DNA from: Brienomyrus brachyistius | Lineage: Eukaryota > Chordata > Actinopteri > Osteoglossiformes > Mormyridae | DNA length: 64,000 nt | NCBI RefSeq assembly: GCF_023856365.1 | Contig: NW_026042423.1 | Location: forward strand, 62,001 to 126,000 | Reading direction: 5' to 3' | In this document: positions 1 through 13,900 of the stretch, piece after piece | Layout of the letters: every line of letters begins with the position of its first letter | Numbering within the stretch: position 1 is the first letter of the stretch | Translations under genes and position numbers: made by a program | The notes under the pieces: model-generated | Database searches by the model: none | Told to the model about the DNA's origin: nothing | The model's input: the letters and a program-made list of their open reading frames with translations, nothing else

Positions 1-723
1 AAACAGAAGAAGGGGACAACTGCTAATTCAGACTTTCAGGAACTTGCAGCGGGGTATGCAGCAAACAGCAGTTTGTGGTGGAGTGACAATGGGTAATGAA
101 CTCGAGGAGCTTGCCAGTGTAAGGCTGGAGCCTCAAAGTAGCTGCTTGATGTTGGTGTGTATTCAGTGCCCACTTGCCCAATTTTAAAGCTCTTCATCTT
201 CTCTGTTGTAAACGTTAGTGTTTGTTTTTGCACACTTTTATCCTGTCCAGATTTCATTGCCTTACCTTTTCATCTTTCCCAAAGCTAGGACCCATATCGA
301 ATTGACTGACGCTCGTTATCAGTCCTTGATATGGGACTTATTTTTAATTATGGGTGAAAATTTAACCTGTGGGGGCTTTTTCGTGTGTCACGGCACTCCC
401 AGGTCTGCAAAAATTGAACTGTAAGCAGATGAGGGATATAATTATGGGGTTGCTTCACAGAGCCGTCTGTAAACTGGCTCGGGCTTGAATCCTGCTCTGA
501 TGTGGCTAAAATTAGCTTGGCCCCCCCAGCGGTGGTGGACCTGTACCAAAGGTGTGCCTGCCCGGGCAGGGCTGTCATTTGCATATTCCTAGTTCATCCA
601 GCCGTAAATATAAATGTATTTTTTTTTTTTTTACGTTTCTTAGCCCTTCTCAGAGGTTTAAAGTAATTTTTAACTTTAGCATAAGGCATCGTTTATTGAT
701 AATAACGTTAGTCGGTCAACTTA

Positions 724-783
724 GCTGTGCTTATCGCTGTGCTTATAGCTGTGCTTATCGCTGTGCTTATCGCTGTGCTTATC
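724..783 (+). repeat. 12-bp minisatellite, five copies
   Basis: Five near-perfect tandem copies of GCTGTGCTTATC, with one copy reading ATAGC instead of ATCGC at a boundary. The unit is a multiple of three, which makes a spurious repetitive open frame; no gene is implied. Confidence 0.9.
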
Positions 784-3700
784 GCGGCTCTTTTACTGGC
801 AAGTCGGCGTCCCCTAAGAACTCGGCGCCCTAGGCGGCCGCCTATGTCTCCTGTAAGATCGACCGGCCCTGAGTTTATTTAATTAATTTAAATATAAGAA
901 TAATTTAAACATGACTGAAATTGCAGCATTATTTAATATAAATGAAGAATTTAGTAATTAACAATTTTAATTAAAGGCATATTTTTGTAAGTATCTTTCT
1001 AGTATTTCTATAGTGGAACTAATCTCGCATTTGGGTTGGGGTCTGGCCAGTTTTGCTGGTAACATTTTTCGTTTTGCTCAGTTAAGTGCAGCATTTGTTA
1101 TGCGGCTCAAAGTTATAGTGTCAATATTCATGGAGACTGGAGTTATTGTACAAGCTGCAGTCGTAAGTTTTCTTTAACTCCTTGAATTAACGCGACCAGT
1201 GAGGTACGGGATTTCATGTCCAATTTGCAAGTTGATGGCGTGAGTGAGCTGTATTTGTGTTTGGTTATTTTTAGGGAAATGCCCTGGTCTTTAGTGATTC
1301 ATTTTATGATTTATGTGCTTTATTTTGTCTAGTTCTCACGGCATGCTCGACCGGATGGATACGCGAATAAATGCCTGTGACCAGAGATCAACTTCTGTTT
1401 GTGTTCGTCACTGAGGGGAGTTATAAGGGGGGCGACATGGAGGGGAGGGGGAGTATCCGCGGTGGCCTCATAGGAAAGTTGCGTATCATTATTATTATTA
1501 TTATAACTACTACTTAATAGGCTTTGCTAAGCAGGTAAATTCATGTGGGCTTGTTCTTTTCATATCAGACACATTAATACCAACTAGCTTTAAGAATAGT
1601 GGAATGTCACACTTTTTTCTTCCTCCGTTTGTGGCCCCCCCTGGATGGACGGCGCTCTTAGCATTTGCCTATATTGCCTTTGCCACGGGCCGGCCCTGTC
1701 AGCGTGCGATCCTTTGGGTTTGGTTGGCAGGCTGGCACGGCAGCTGTGCCGAGGGTGCCGGACCCTCGGTGTCGGCTGATTTTAATCCCTCAAAAACCGT
1801 AATTGCACTGTTAACCCCCTTTTACCTCGGGGGTGGTGGGCATGGACGGCTAACTCCGTTCATGGATTCAAATGAGTCTCTGTTTAGGTTTGTACTATGT
1901 TTGTCCTCTAACCTCGGGGCAGGGGGTGATCAATTTTGATATTTTTTGGGTCTATAATCAATAGCCCATCAAATCAGTAGTTTTATGATCTTCGGACTTA
2001 TTTTGTTCGGCTGCTTTTTATGTGTCCGCTTGTGTGAAGGTACTGTGCGGGAAGTCAGGTATTTTAAATTGTGGGGGGGGGGTTAATGTCGTCCTTAAGG
2101 ACCGACTACTGAATAATATAAGCATGGACTCTGGCTTTCCCCTTTAAGTGTGATGAGTACACACTTTCCAGAGGATGTCATTAAAAATGCACCCGATCAT
2201 TTCTACTGGTTTTAAAAAAAGCTTCGGCCGAAATGGTGTCCGATTACGTTATTGTCACGTTAACAGCTCTGTTTGCCGAGAGAGTCGCCATGGTGTTTTG
2301 CCGCGTGAGTCTGTGGGATTTGTGGAACAGCGAACCGACGCTGGTACCTGTCATCACTAGTGCTGTCCAAAGAGCGTTTTGAAAACACGGGTTTTAATGG
2401 TGGTGCTGCGATACACACAACCATGCTGTTAGAGTTCGGTCATCGAAAACCGATCCAAATAGTTCCGTCGTCTTTGGCTAGCTTGCATGGTAGCTGTGGT
2501 GTCAGTGATTATGTAAGTATGTGTTGTCGTTGAAATGAACGTCCCTCACATTACGGTAATGACAGGGTAATTTGGAGGAGGTGGAGATGCCCTTTAACGT
2601 CCCTTAATCCTTGTTCCTTGCACCACTCTGTCCCCGTTTGTGTAGCCGTGTGCAGTTAGCAGTCTGTATTAGCCGGCTCGCTCCCTGCTACGGGTTAGTC
2701 TTGTTCTTCCTTGTCCGCAGCTAAAAGTCACAAGGTTTAACGTCTCGGGTTGTGCATCAAGTTAAACTGGAGTGCAGTTTCGTAAGAGAATTTTTGATGA
2801 CGAGACGTTCTCATCCTGGACTGAATTTCCCCTTCCGTTTTGCCGAGGAAGTGCGTGTTGTGGGCTGGCTAATTTTAGCATCGTAGTCAGCTGCTTCTTT
2901 CTTGTTCTTCTCTCATCCCTTTCTCTCGTGCCGAACAAAACTGCCTGTTTCTGTTTAAGGGAAATAAACATGCATCTCGAACCTTCTCAGAGTCGGCTGC
3001 AGGAAGGCCTCTCTCTCGATTTTAACACTTCAGTTCCTCTTTTAAAATCTGTACTGGCCACATCTGTGTGCGTCTGTAAGATTTGTCGTTTGTAATGAAA
3101 GCCGGGGACATTTTATAGTCTTGAGATATCCAGGTGCCTGGCATAACAAGCCGATTAAATTGAATCCACAAGAGCAATAAACTATTAATAAACTGAGAGT
3201 GCTAGTTTTTGCTCTTGTTTTAAAGCCCAAACAAGGATGTTCAACTACAGTGTGGAACACAGTGAACGATGCATCTGCGAGCTCATCATGGCCTCCGTGG
3301 CCATGTATTCTGGCCCTGTTTAGCTTGAATATACTGGAATGAAACGTCCAGGACAGGGCCCTCTAAATGAGGCTTGCCGAGTCCCAGTGAAGGACGGCTT
3401 GAGAACTGAGCTCCATCACCCCTCTGTCACCATTCTCTGGCAGAATCGCAAGTGAGTTGTGGCTTGATGACATTCTGAGCATAATCTTTTGTCTGTGGAT
3501 CTCTTTGTCTTCATTATTCCCGGTCTGGCATTGATGTAAGCACTTGTGCAGCTTATTAACCGTGAATTCATATTATTTCAGCCAAACAGCACACGGTAAA
3601 CGCATCTAGGACCTGGTAGTCTTCCCTTCTGGCATGTATTACCCTGCCTCCACGTCGGCTGTTTCCCCCGAACTGCATGTGTGAGGGTTCGGTGGGGGGA

Positions 3701-4941
3701 GAGTGGGTGTGAAGCTATCCAGCTCATGCTGTAATCGGCCAGGAAAGCCCCTTGGCAGGATGGGGGAGGCGGGGGGATGTGTGTATTAAAGTCTGTGTGT
3801 AGGTTACGGCATGAATCTGGTCTAGTCATCCAGCTCTCGTGGTGTTCCTCCGATCTTCCAAGGTGTTATGGGTAAAATGCCTGCTTTCTGTCAGCCCCCC
3901 TCAGGCCCCCTTTTCTTTTCCACCCTCCATTTCTGCAAGTTCCAACTCTGGCCAGTCTCTGTTGCCAAGTGACGCAGTCTTTGTCCTGGTCAGGACCCTC
4001 AGCTGTCTCGTCCGTGTTCTCTGTACCGTAACTGGTCAGCAGTTGACCAGAAGCCGTCTCTATAGGTGCCTGTAATTTGTCGAATCCGGAGAGCCAAGAT
4101 TTATATTTCGCCGTGAAGAATTTAAATTGTGCGTACAAAATACAAAAGGTACATTTTGACTCTGCCTGGATGCCAGTTCCACTTGTGTGGCCTTTTTTCC
4201 CTTCGCTACCAAGGATGGTCTCTTTCTCTGTCTTTGAACCCTTGGATTATTGCCATTTCTCCGGAACACTGCTGACTCTCTTGGGAAAGACCGGGGGCTT
4301 TTCCATGAGGTGACGTAGCGAAACGCCGGCTTCGCAAGGGGTACTGGAGTCGCCAGTTTGCTTTGTCCCTGTGGCCTGTTTGGCATCGCATCATCCCTGG
4401 GGACCCAGAGGATTACTCTCGCAGGCATCCCACATGACTGCCTAAACTCCCTGCTACAAAAGCCACACTTTTCTGCGCTTCACGGTGCCGCTGCCAGGCC
4501 ACGCGTCTGTCAACCTGCTGCTAGTACGTGTCGGCCTGGTGGGATTCTGGGACTGCGTTTGGCCTGAGTGGTGTGGTGACACCCGCTGGTCTCTTGCGAA
4601 AGCTATTCTTTCGCAAGCACGAGTCTGGGACCCCACTCAAAAACATACTTAAGCTTACTCCGCAATAACTTTTTTTTTTAATGCATACATTTTTATGAAC
4701 CCCTGGGAGTGCATGTATTCTGTTTACCACGTAAATGTGTGGTTTGACTAGCAGTAAATGCTACTGTCTGCCATGAATAGTACGACTGTAGCAGTCGCCA
4801 CAGCCCAGCTGGTGAAGCCCAACCATCCACGATAAACATTGAATTATCCCTCTGTCTTGGTGCTTCCATCAGTTGTGATGATGGTGTTGAGTGGGTGAAC
4901 CAGAAGACTGTGCTACTGGCTCAGGCAGGATTCTTGAGGCT

Positions 4942-5331
4942 AATGCTGCGTTCCATTTATCATCGGAGGTCGGAAGTCCGAGTTGGGAATGACGTCACAC
5001 CCGAGTGAATCGCGTTCCAGTAGAGCGAGTCCGAAAGCCATTTAGCAAATACCAGATTCCAGAATACCAGAAAAGCAGGATTTCTTTTCCGGATTAAGGT
5101 ACCCCAGGTTACATGGCCTTTATATTCATTCAATTGCATTTAGCCCAGACTACCTTAAATCTGACAAATTATCTGGCTAAGCGAGAAATCCTGCTTTCTG
5201 AAACAGGCCCCACTTCTAGCCTGAGGTGCGTTTCCCAAAACCATAGTTATGACTTCATGGTCGTTCCAGTCGAAATTTCCAAGTAGAAACTCGGAATTTT
5301 TGATTTCAGAGTTCGATTGGAATGTAGCATT
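4942..5331. mobile_element. MITE with long imperfect terminal inverted repeats
   Basis: The left end ATGCTGCGTTCCA... pairs with the right end ...TGGAATGTAGCAT; a TA dinucleotide flanks both sides. Inside lies a second inverted pair (agcaggatttcttttccgg near 5074 and its degenerate complement near 5180-5200), suggesting nesting or a complex foldback. No transposase is encoded. The superfamily is not settled. Confidence 0.6.
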
Positions 5332-7805
5332 ACTTCAGAGTTTTGTGTTCCCCGCGCGCAGCCCCTACTAATTGTTAAACTGGCTGTGTTGTCATAGTAA
5401 TTTACGCTGCATGCCGAACCTGCTGGGAGCATAACGGGTCCCTTCACTAAAAACTGATCCTTAGCCAAAAAGCAGAGCCACCGGATCACTGAATGGTAGG
5501 GATGGGTGAGTTTCTTTTCAGTCCCGGATGGAATGTTTTGTCCCGATACCGATATTTGGTGCCGACCCCTTTCCAGGAGCAGATTGCATTTGCCAGGGGG
5601 TGTGAACACTCACAAACCCAGAGTTAACTCGCCGAGTTCGTAACCACCCTCGTATTCTGTGCAACGTCGATTGCATCAGGGTTCATTAACTCTGCTCCAG
5701 CGAGTTACCCGTGTATGTAATACTCACCTCCCCGGTTTCGCAGTGCAGGCAGGCAGCGGTAGCGGCGGCTCCTGTAAGCCCCCCTCTGCTCCAGGCCTGG
5801 CTTTTAGGCTGTGTGTCCTCAGAGCCCTTTCTGCCATGTGCCCCAAACCGTGGAGCCAAAATGGCTGCCTGAAATAGACTAGCCAGATCGGTGGGGCGTT
5901 AACTCAAGGGGGGTTGAAATGGAAACTCTCCCAAGGTGTTGCCATCTGGAAGATCTGAACTGCCGACATCCTCGACTGTTAAAAAAATAAATAAGGGGGG
6001 GGCGGCAAGTAGAGAAATTCCCTAAAAAGGCCAGAAAAAGCCACCCTGCCCTCCCCGCGGCCTCCGATCATTGAAACATGAGCCCGGAATGTGGCGGCGC
6101 GGGCCAGGATGTTGCGGTGTTTACACAGGGCCAGAGGAGGCGCTCCCGTGTGTACACACAGGCCTCAGCAGCACCCTCTGGTCTGCCGGTGTGGCCGCGG
6201 CGGGAGACTCGCTATGACCAGTTTTGAACGGGTTCCGCTGTTAGGGGGACGAAGGAATGTGAGATGTGTTCCCCCTGCTGGTCAGGGCGCGAAGCATGTG
6301 CTGGGATGCCAGAGGGTATCACACCCCCAAGCATCTAGCGATTACAGGATGGTGAACCTTCTCAAATGGATGCATGTGGTATGGAAGCCTCGAGGGCAGC
6401 ATGCGTGATGCCCGCTGCGGTGTTTGTTTTTTCCATCCCCTCCGCAGACTAAACCGCCCCAGGATCTCCCCGATCCCGTGTCCCGGCTACCCAAGGCTGG
6501 CTCCCCGTCAAAGGATGTTTTCGTAATGGCCGTGATCAATAATTGAATGTGTATTTATAGCCTTTTAAAAAAAAAAAAAAAAAGCAAAATGAGCTGCCCC
6601 CCCCCCCGCCCCCATCACCATGGCAATAAAGGGTCGTCACGGCGACGCGAAGGCCTTATTGCGATCGATTTGAGTCGTGCTATTAAGCTGCGTAAGTGCT
6701 CAGGTAATGGCCTTTCTGCTACTCAAACTCACATACAAATCGTAAAATAACAGACTTTTGTTTCGTGACTCCACTATTTCATCATTTCAGTTGTCCTTTT
6801 CCCATGATTGTCGTCTAATGTAAGCTTAATCATTTTAACTCCCCCCACAGAGTGGATGTTTTGGGACAGGCGAGCACAGGCCGCTGTCGGTCGGGTCGGC
6901 AGATTGACCCAGCCCGTGGACTCCAGCCAGGCCTGGAAGGGAAGCCAGAAAAAAAACACATCTGTGTGTAACCGTCTCCATGTTTCCCTTCCTCCTGGCG
7001 TGTGTCTGGGGCGGCAGAGACTGACTCTAATCAGGGACCTCGGCAAGGAAGTTAGCGGTTTTGTCAAGAGAATGATGTTGGCAGCTGTTTTCGCGAACAA
7101 TTTAGTCTGTAAGTTTCGCTGCAGTTAGTCAATGGTGGGATGGTCTCCAAGAATCTGTCTTAGAGTACACAGACACACACACACACATATATACTTTTGA
7201 CCTCTGGACCAACCAATTAAATTTAACCAGCTGGTTGTCTGAAGTAACGCGATTACACTAATTAACGCCGGTAAGATCAAAAGGTGACTTATTTTAATCC
7301 CGTTATCTGTTGCCAAATCAGATTATGGCCCATCTGGAGGGCTGGGAATCCATGCCTGGTGTCTGAAACTGTATGCATAAACTGGAGAAGACGATTGGCC
7401 GACCCACCTGTCATTGAGAAAGCTGCGACAATCGTATAGGCAGTCACTCGGAGGTTGTCATTATGGACGGCCCTGATAGGCTTGTGCAATGAACAGGATC
7501 TGAAGGCTGTATAGAGGGGAGAGAAGAATTGAAAATTCCTTTGTCAGGCCATTGTTATGTGCCATTGCAACAGGGGGTTTAAAATGCATTTTATCAATTG
7601 AAATTGTCTCATTCCTGTGTAAGAAAGGTCACTGTTTTCATAGAATGGGTTATTATGGCTTATTGGGTGTCAGATGACTGAAAATGATTGGAAGCTATTA
7701 AAGCTGTGCTGTGGAGATGGTGTCTGATTGGCCGGTGTGGCTGCATTAGCAGGGGATGCTGAACCCCGGCTTCAACTCACCGCTGTCCCCTCTGTGTGCC
7801 CCCAG

Positions 7806-7966
7806 CTGCCCGTTCCTGGCATCGTCGCTTAGCCCCGCCATCCCGGCAGTAGGGGGCGTGCTCTTCCTCTTCGTGTTGGGGACACTGCTCCGGACCAGCT
7901 TCAGCGACCCCGGGGTCCTGCCCAGGGCCACGCCCGACGAAGCCGCCGACCTGGAGAGGCAGATCG
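7806..7966 (+). CDS. zdhhc14: zdhhc14 coding exon 2
   Basis: Acceptor cccag at 7801-7805, donor gt at 7967. It begins with the last base of a split codon, ends in phase 1 and encodes [10 protein letters not shown] through [10 protein letters not shown]. The segment [18 protein letters not shown] is the second predicted membrane span, followed by the conserved SDPGVLPR loop. Confidence 0.93.
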
Positions 7967-10900
7967 GTACGGCCCCCCCACCGCCATCTTTTAACCTGAC
8001 TCATTTACTCAGCACTGTTGCTCTGACTTCCTGTCACATGACTTGCATGTTCTATTAGGGATGATCAGCACTGGCTTTTCAGTTGATTTTTCCAGTCAGA
8101 GGCAAGCCGTGGGACTCTCTATCAGAAGGGTGGCACTACGGCGGCCCTCCCCTCTGTTTATTTCCCCCACCGAGATGTCACATGTCCCCTTCAGCCTCTG
8201 TTTGGTTAGCAAAGTCAGCAGGTGACCATTTACTCGTCTTGCGGCTTTTGAAGAAGCTCATTCACCCCACCCCCACCCTGAAGGACAGCGTCTGGCAGCT
8301 CTGTGGGATGTAGGCGTCCTTGCGGGCAGCATCAGCAGCATCTCATGTCGCCGACAGCAGCCGGATCCCCTTGCCACAGACACCGGAATATAGCGACACA
8401 CACTCTGGTAGTCTCATTTCTGTTCAGATGAAACTCAGCCCTGGTCGGCCTCTTGATCGGTCTTGTGCTGAGCTGGTGGGCGGAGGGGTATCTCTCCCCA
8501 GGTGTTGCGCGTGTGTTTCGCAGACCTGGCTCTCTGATGTTCCAGTCTCAGAAGGTACCTCGGACTCCATTATGGGTTGGGGCCTCGCGATTCTTCAAAG
8601 GCTGGGAATGCTTGTGGCGCCTCGCCTCGCTCAGAGATCGAAGGCTGTTCCCCTGTCAGCCTCGTGCTGATGTAACCTCTGGCCCTCTTTCATTGTGGCC
8701 GCGGTTCCTGTCCCGCCTTCCCTCCTGCCCTAATGTCAGCTTAATGGCCTGGAAGCTTCTGATGTTGCCCGGTAACTGTAATTGGATGTTTGGCTGGCCT
8801 GCAAATGGTTCCGTGTTTCTGCGCTCGAACGTGCCAGGTGGCTAAAGGACTATATCTCCTTGTTCCCTGTTTCTGATGCTAACCCAGTGCCGATGCTTGT
8901 TTTTCCAGTGTAGGATTCCTTAAGTGCACCAGCCGTTGTGTATATATTCAGAGCTGAACACTGGGGCTGCTCAGTATATCGACCTTCTGTGTTTTGTCGG
9001 GGTGTTTTAGTTTTGCGCTGGTGCATGATGGGAAGACAGGGTGTCACCACTCCTTTGGTTTTCCGGTTACAGGAAGTTGGCTTGTCGTATGCGGTGCAGA
9101 TGTTTGTGGGCGAGACCCGGTCGACAGGAATGTGACGCCCCCCCCCCCCCAGACAGCATACTGTGTGCTATCACTTTCAGGCCCTAGTTTGACCAGCATG
9201 CCTGTCTCTCTCTCTCTCTGTTCGTCTGCCTCTATCTGTTTCTCTCTTGTCTTTTTGTCTGCCTGTCTTTTCTGCTTCTCTCATTTGTCTGCCTGCCTGT
9301 CTGTCTCTCTTGACCCGTCGGTGTTATTGATTCAACAGAACACATTTCACTGATCGCTGCTAGTTGCAGTACACCAGTGGCGCTGGGGCGGTGTGAGAGA
9401 CAGCCCCACCCTCGGCACCACTCCAAACGGCATCTCCTGCCCGATTGGTAGACTGTCAGGGGAGGTGCCAGGGAATGACTTGGTGTCATGTGACTGCCAT
9501 AAATGTTTTGTGGCTGTCTTAAATTTTTTGATGAAATTCACAGTAAAAATGTGAAGGATAAATTAGCATTGGACTCTCACAAAGTTGCGTCTTTTAAGCT
9601 AATGAATGGCAAAAGGAAATGTTCTGGGAAAACTCCTCCAGATGTGTGGAGCCTTGTGCGACCTCACTGCTGAGGTCAAGGTCTAAGCAACGTCTGTCTG
9701 GAGTGTAAATGGAGCATCAGAGCACAGAGTACCTTAGAACCGCCCGGTCAGCCATCTGGCAGCGCAGTCCTCGATAGCCATACTGTCCTGTCCCCCCTCC
9801 ACCTCCCAACCTCTCCAGGGTGCGTTTAGTCTTAACTACCCTGTCACGCATCTGTGATCTTAATGAATGCAGTCTTGGGTTTGAGTTATGGAGTTGTGTT
9901 TTTTTTTTTTTTTTTTTTCTTACGGTAACGACATCAGAAAATCAGATCCCTCTACCAATGCGGCAGTTTGCTGGTGGTTATTAATTAACAGCCAGAGGCA
10001 GTGTCAGCTGGAAGGGACACAACTTCAGGAAGGGTTCCCCCTAATGGCGGACTGTGGGAACACAGGCACATGGTTGTTCCATTCTTATCTTTGGTTATCC
10101 AAGCATCAAACATCTTTTCCTTTCTGTGACCAGACCATGTCCTTACCCACCCCATTTCCCTTTATTCTTCTCAACGACTTGTTGTGCAGGCTCAGGATCG
10201 GTCCCGGGGAGCCCGGTGGCCCACTCGGAGCCATGTTCGTGTTCTCCAGGCAGTGCACGGAGCGAGCACGATGTTACGGTCATTTAAAGCTTGGTGACGG
10301 GTGTGATGCTGCTGGACCAGAGGGAGGCCATGCGCTCGCGTCAGTGACCAAGCCTCTCCAATCTGCGGCGCTCTGCTGCGTCTGGGCTGGGCGCCAGGCC
10401 CGCCAGTGTCAGAACTCACCCCCCCCATGCTTTGGTACAATCCTGTAAACGATGCTGGGGCCGGCCCACGTTCTCCGGCATCCTTGTGGGAAGCGGGGGA
10501 ATACAATAAGCAGAGAGCCGGTTATTTGCTTTCGGGCTCAAATTCCGTGTCTTGTTGCCAGGGGTTACTGCATCTGTGTGGGGAGGAAGATATATGGGAG
10601 CGTGTGAGCGAACTCTCCCTTAGCTGTGTGTGCCCTGTGTTCATGGACCCCCCTTTCTGCAGGGACCAATAGGCTTTTAGGATGACTGGCTTCTTGCTCA
10701 GTGTGCGTGTGTCCATCGTGATGAGCGGGCAGTGTTCTAAGGGGGCTTGTTTTGTCCACCTCCCCCCCCCCACCCCACCCTAAGAGGCTTGCTTGTTTTG
10801 GCTGGTCTCTGAGACGCATCGTTTAGCAGAACACATGCTGCCTTAATGAGGCCCAAAGTTGTCTTTGAAGCCTGTGCCAGTCTTTTTGTTTTTATTCTCT

Positions 10901-13900
10901 CCCCTCTTCTCCTTTGGGGGGGAGCGGGAACAGACCCGAGCCGTTTGCCTAGCGTGCTGTTTGTAATCTCGGCAAGATTGGCCGCTAAGATGAAATGTGG
11001 CCTCTGTTTCCCCAGCAGACCTCTGTCCTCTGCCTCAGAAATTTGCCACTTTGTGTCTTGCTTGGATGAATGTGGCATTAATAATTATAGTATTTATTGG
11101 TGTTCTGTTGTATTTTTAAATCTGCTTGGTAGAGCAGTGGATGCACACAGAGCTTTTGAATTCCCTAGCAGCTTGTGTGTTCATATTTAGTAAAATGCTA
11201 ACATTTAATTCTATCACCTGTGCCGCCCTCCGGGTGATCTTTCCAAGGTGAGAGAAGGTAGCAGATGTCCTTCTGGGGGGTGACCGGGGTGCTGAAATGG
11301 AGTTGGATTGTAGCCCCCAGTTCTGTACTCAGTCTGGGCAGTAAGTGGCTCAGCAGGTGAGGGATCTGTACCCGGAAGGGCGTGGGTTCAAATCCCATAG
11401 ATGGCAGTCTAACTGTATCATCCTTGAGTCCTTGAGCATGGGCCTTATCTCCAGCTGACTGGGGGGCTGCTGAGTGCTGCCCCCTGACCCCAAGCTGTCC
11501 TGGCTTGTTTTTAAATATATTTTACCTCCCCCCCCGCCTCACAGTTTACACTGGGATGTGTTTTGAGTCCCAAAATGTCACAAGGGGATGTCTGGCCGAG
11601 TGTGACAAGGAACGGCACGCAGCGAGGTCTCTGCGGGGGGGGCTGACGTTACATTCCGGAAGCCTACCTCTATCATGGGGGTGTGCTGAGGGGCTGTCCT
11701 CAAACGCCCCTACTCCTACACTGATATTCAGTGCCCCCCCATTTCAGCAGCCTGCCTGCTGTTTATCCTCTTTCTTCGCACCTCCAGTCGCACCCCCTGC
11801 CCCCCCCCCCCCCAGCTCCAAAACAGACTATCTAGGAAGAACAGGTAGGAAGCAATGGTTTGCTCTTCCATTTCAGTCAACGATTTATAGATCAGTGGCA
11901 TTAAGTGAAAATGTATTGGCTGATGCTATTGGCTGATGCTATTGGCTGTCTTCACTGGCTGGGAATATTGAAGCTGTCTGTCCATGTGAATCTGGGAGAG
12001 CAGGGCAGGGCAGGGCGGGGGGGGGGGGGGTGGTGTCGGAGCTGCAGCCCTTGAACCAAAGCGACAGCCATCACCCCGGCTGCCTACGGCTTTGTCAGGA
12101 CCGCGGCGTGACCTTGCGCTGATTCGCCTGTGTTCCTCAGCCTGTGTTCCTCAGCATGTGTTGGCACATGCCTCTTGTCACTGGCAAGGACAGCGATTTG
12201 AAGGGGGCTGCTGTGAGAGTCTGTAGCGGAAACACCCCAATGTTTCGCATCGTCATACAGACGCCATCAAAAGTACCGCTGATGTCATTGTTGTATCCGG
12301 CAAACTTTCGAAGTGATCCAGGGTTTGCCTGAAAACAAGAGGCATCTACATCTTACTTGCTTGACTTTCACGTTTCCGAGATGCCAGAATGGAGAACTGT
12401 AAGAATGATGCGTTAAAAGGAGGGGATGGGAGAGAATCTCGTCGCATCCGACCGCCGCTGCAGATTTCGCATTTACCTCTGCTTTGATGAGATTTGCTGA
12501 ATGACTTTCACAGGTCAGTGCATGAGGAACAGCAGGCGAGTCGTTTAGATTTACAAATTATCCCGTATCTCGACCTGTTTATTCAGTATGAATATCTCAG
12601 TGCTTAAGTCCATGCCCCCCCATCCTCAAAAATACACCAGTGCTCTTGTGGTATTAGAAATGGCTGCCTTTACCCTTTGCACTGTGTCCTGAATTACTTT
12701 ATTACATTTTATTCATTTATTGGATACTTATGGAAGGGTTGCAATTTAGGTGCCTCCCAGGGATTTGAACCCACAACCTTCATGATGTTAGCACAGCATT
12801 CTACTTGTTAAGCTCTGGCAGATTTTTTCCCCTTCCTTAATAAAAAGGTAAAGACTAAATGTTTATGAAACTGACACGACACACCATTGATGCGTTAGTA
12901 GAGGAGTGTTCCGCCTGTGTTTGTGTGTGTTTTCTAAGATGTATGAGTCAGTAAGGGGGCTGGCTTGTAGAGGGGAGTGGGGTGGTCTTTCTGACCCATC
13001 TCTGGTGTGTCAGACGGGGGGGGGGGGGGGGGGTGGACTATGCATTTTCTGAATATTGGGTGTCGGCAGGGCATGTTTGAGCCTGAGGTTCCTGATAAGA
13101 TTGGAGGCATTTCGATGTCCCAGTGGGATCAGTGCCCACCCCTTATGCCCGAGACGGGCTGATAGTTGGTGGCGGCTGGCAGTACATGTTGGCAGAGCAG
13201 AGGGGAGAGGCGACAGGATGACACAGATTTTGGGGGGGGGGGGTGCTGCACTGGAGGAGAGAAATGGATAAGGAAGGAGAAAAACCTGCCTGGATGTCTA
13301 TGGTTGTTTCCAACACTAACCGCCCCCACCACTCATGAGGGGGGCTTGCTGTGAACAGGCTGTTTATTTGTTTTTTTTTATTTGTTTTTTTTTTTTCTTA
13401 AACTCTACAGACATCGCCAATGGCACCACTTCCGGTGGATTCCGTCCGCCCCCCAGAACGAAGGAGGTGATCATCAACGGGCAGACGGTGAAGCTGAAGT
13501 ACTGCTTCACCTGCAAGATTTTCAGGCCGCCGCGTGCCTCACACTGCAGCCTATGCGACAACTGCGTGGGTGAGTGTGTGAGGGCCAGCCAGCAGGGGGC
13601 ACTGTGGGCCGTGTTCATAGCTCAAGGGCCCTGCTTTAGTGCCTGATAGTGGAAACTCACTATTTAGCACTTCTTGCTGCGGCAAAATATCCATCTGTAT
13701 GAAATAGCCTTGTATAAAAGCAGTGTTTGTATTAAGGTGTGCACGTGCCTGTCAGACGTGTCCAGGTGGGTGTAGCTGTGTCTTACAATGTGTACTAATG
13801 GCCTTGGTAGCCGAGTACTGTTTCCTGTCCGGTCATGCCACGCCCACTGCATGAGACACGCATGAGTCGCGGTGTGGCTTAGCCGTGAAAGGCAGAGATC

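Larger units (their letters stand above)
1..7805 (+). other. zdhhc14 intron 1 (part); no coding exon recognised
   Basis: No open frame here matches the N-terminal ZDHHC14 exon or another known family. The stretch holds a 12-bp minisatellite (724-783), a palindromic MITE (4942-5331), an (AC)n tract near 7168-7189 and several T or G runs. An AATAAA at about 1363 with GT-rich sequence after it could be an isolated poly(A) signal, but no gene is seen to go with it. Confidence 0.6.
7967..13410 (+). other. zdhhc14 intron 2
   Basis: Non-coding between two well-supported exons. It contains a CT-rich tract (9200-9320), long T, C and G runs (9899-9919, 12018-12031, 13016-13033), a plus-strand tRNA-SINE fragment near 11340 and a minus-strand one near 12740-12815. 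Nothing else is recognised. Confidence 0.7.

Noticed and set aside
9888..10448. 186-residue plus-strand frame starting in a T run
   Set aside because: Begins with poly-Phe from a T homopolymer, lies inside an intron, has no domain.
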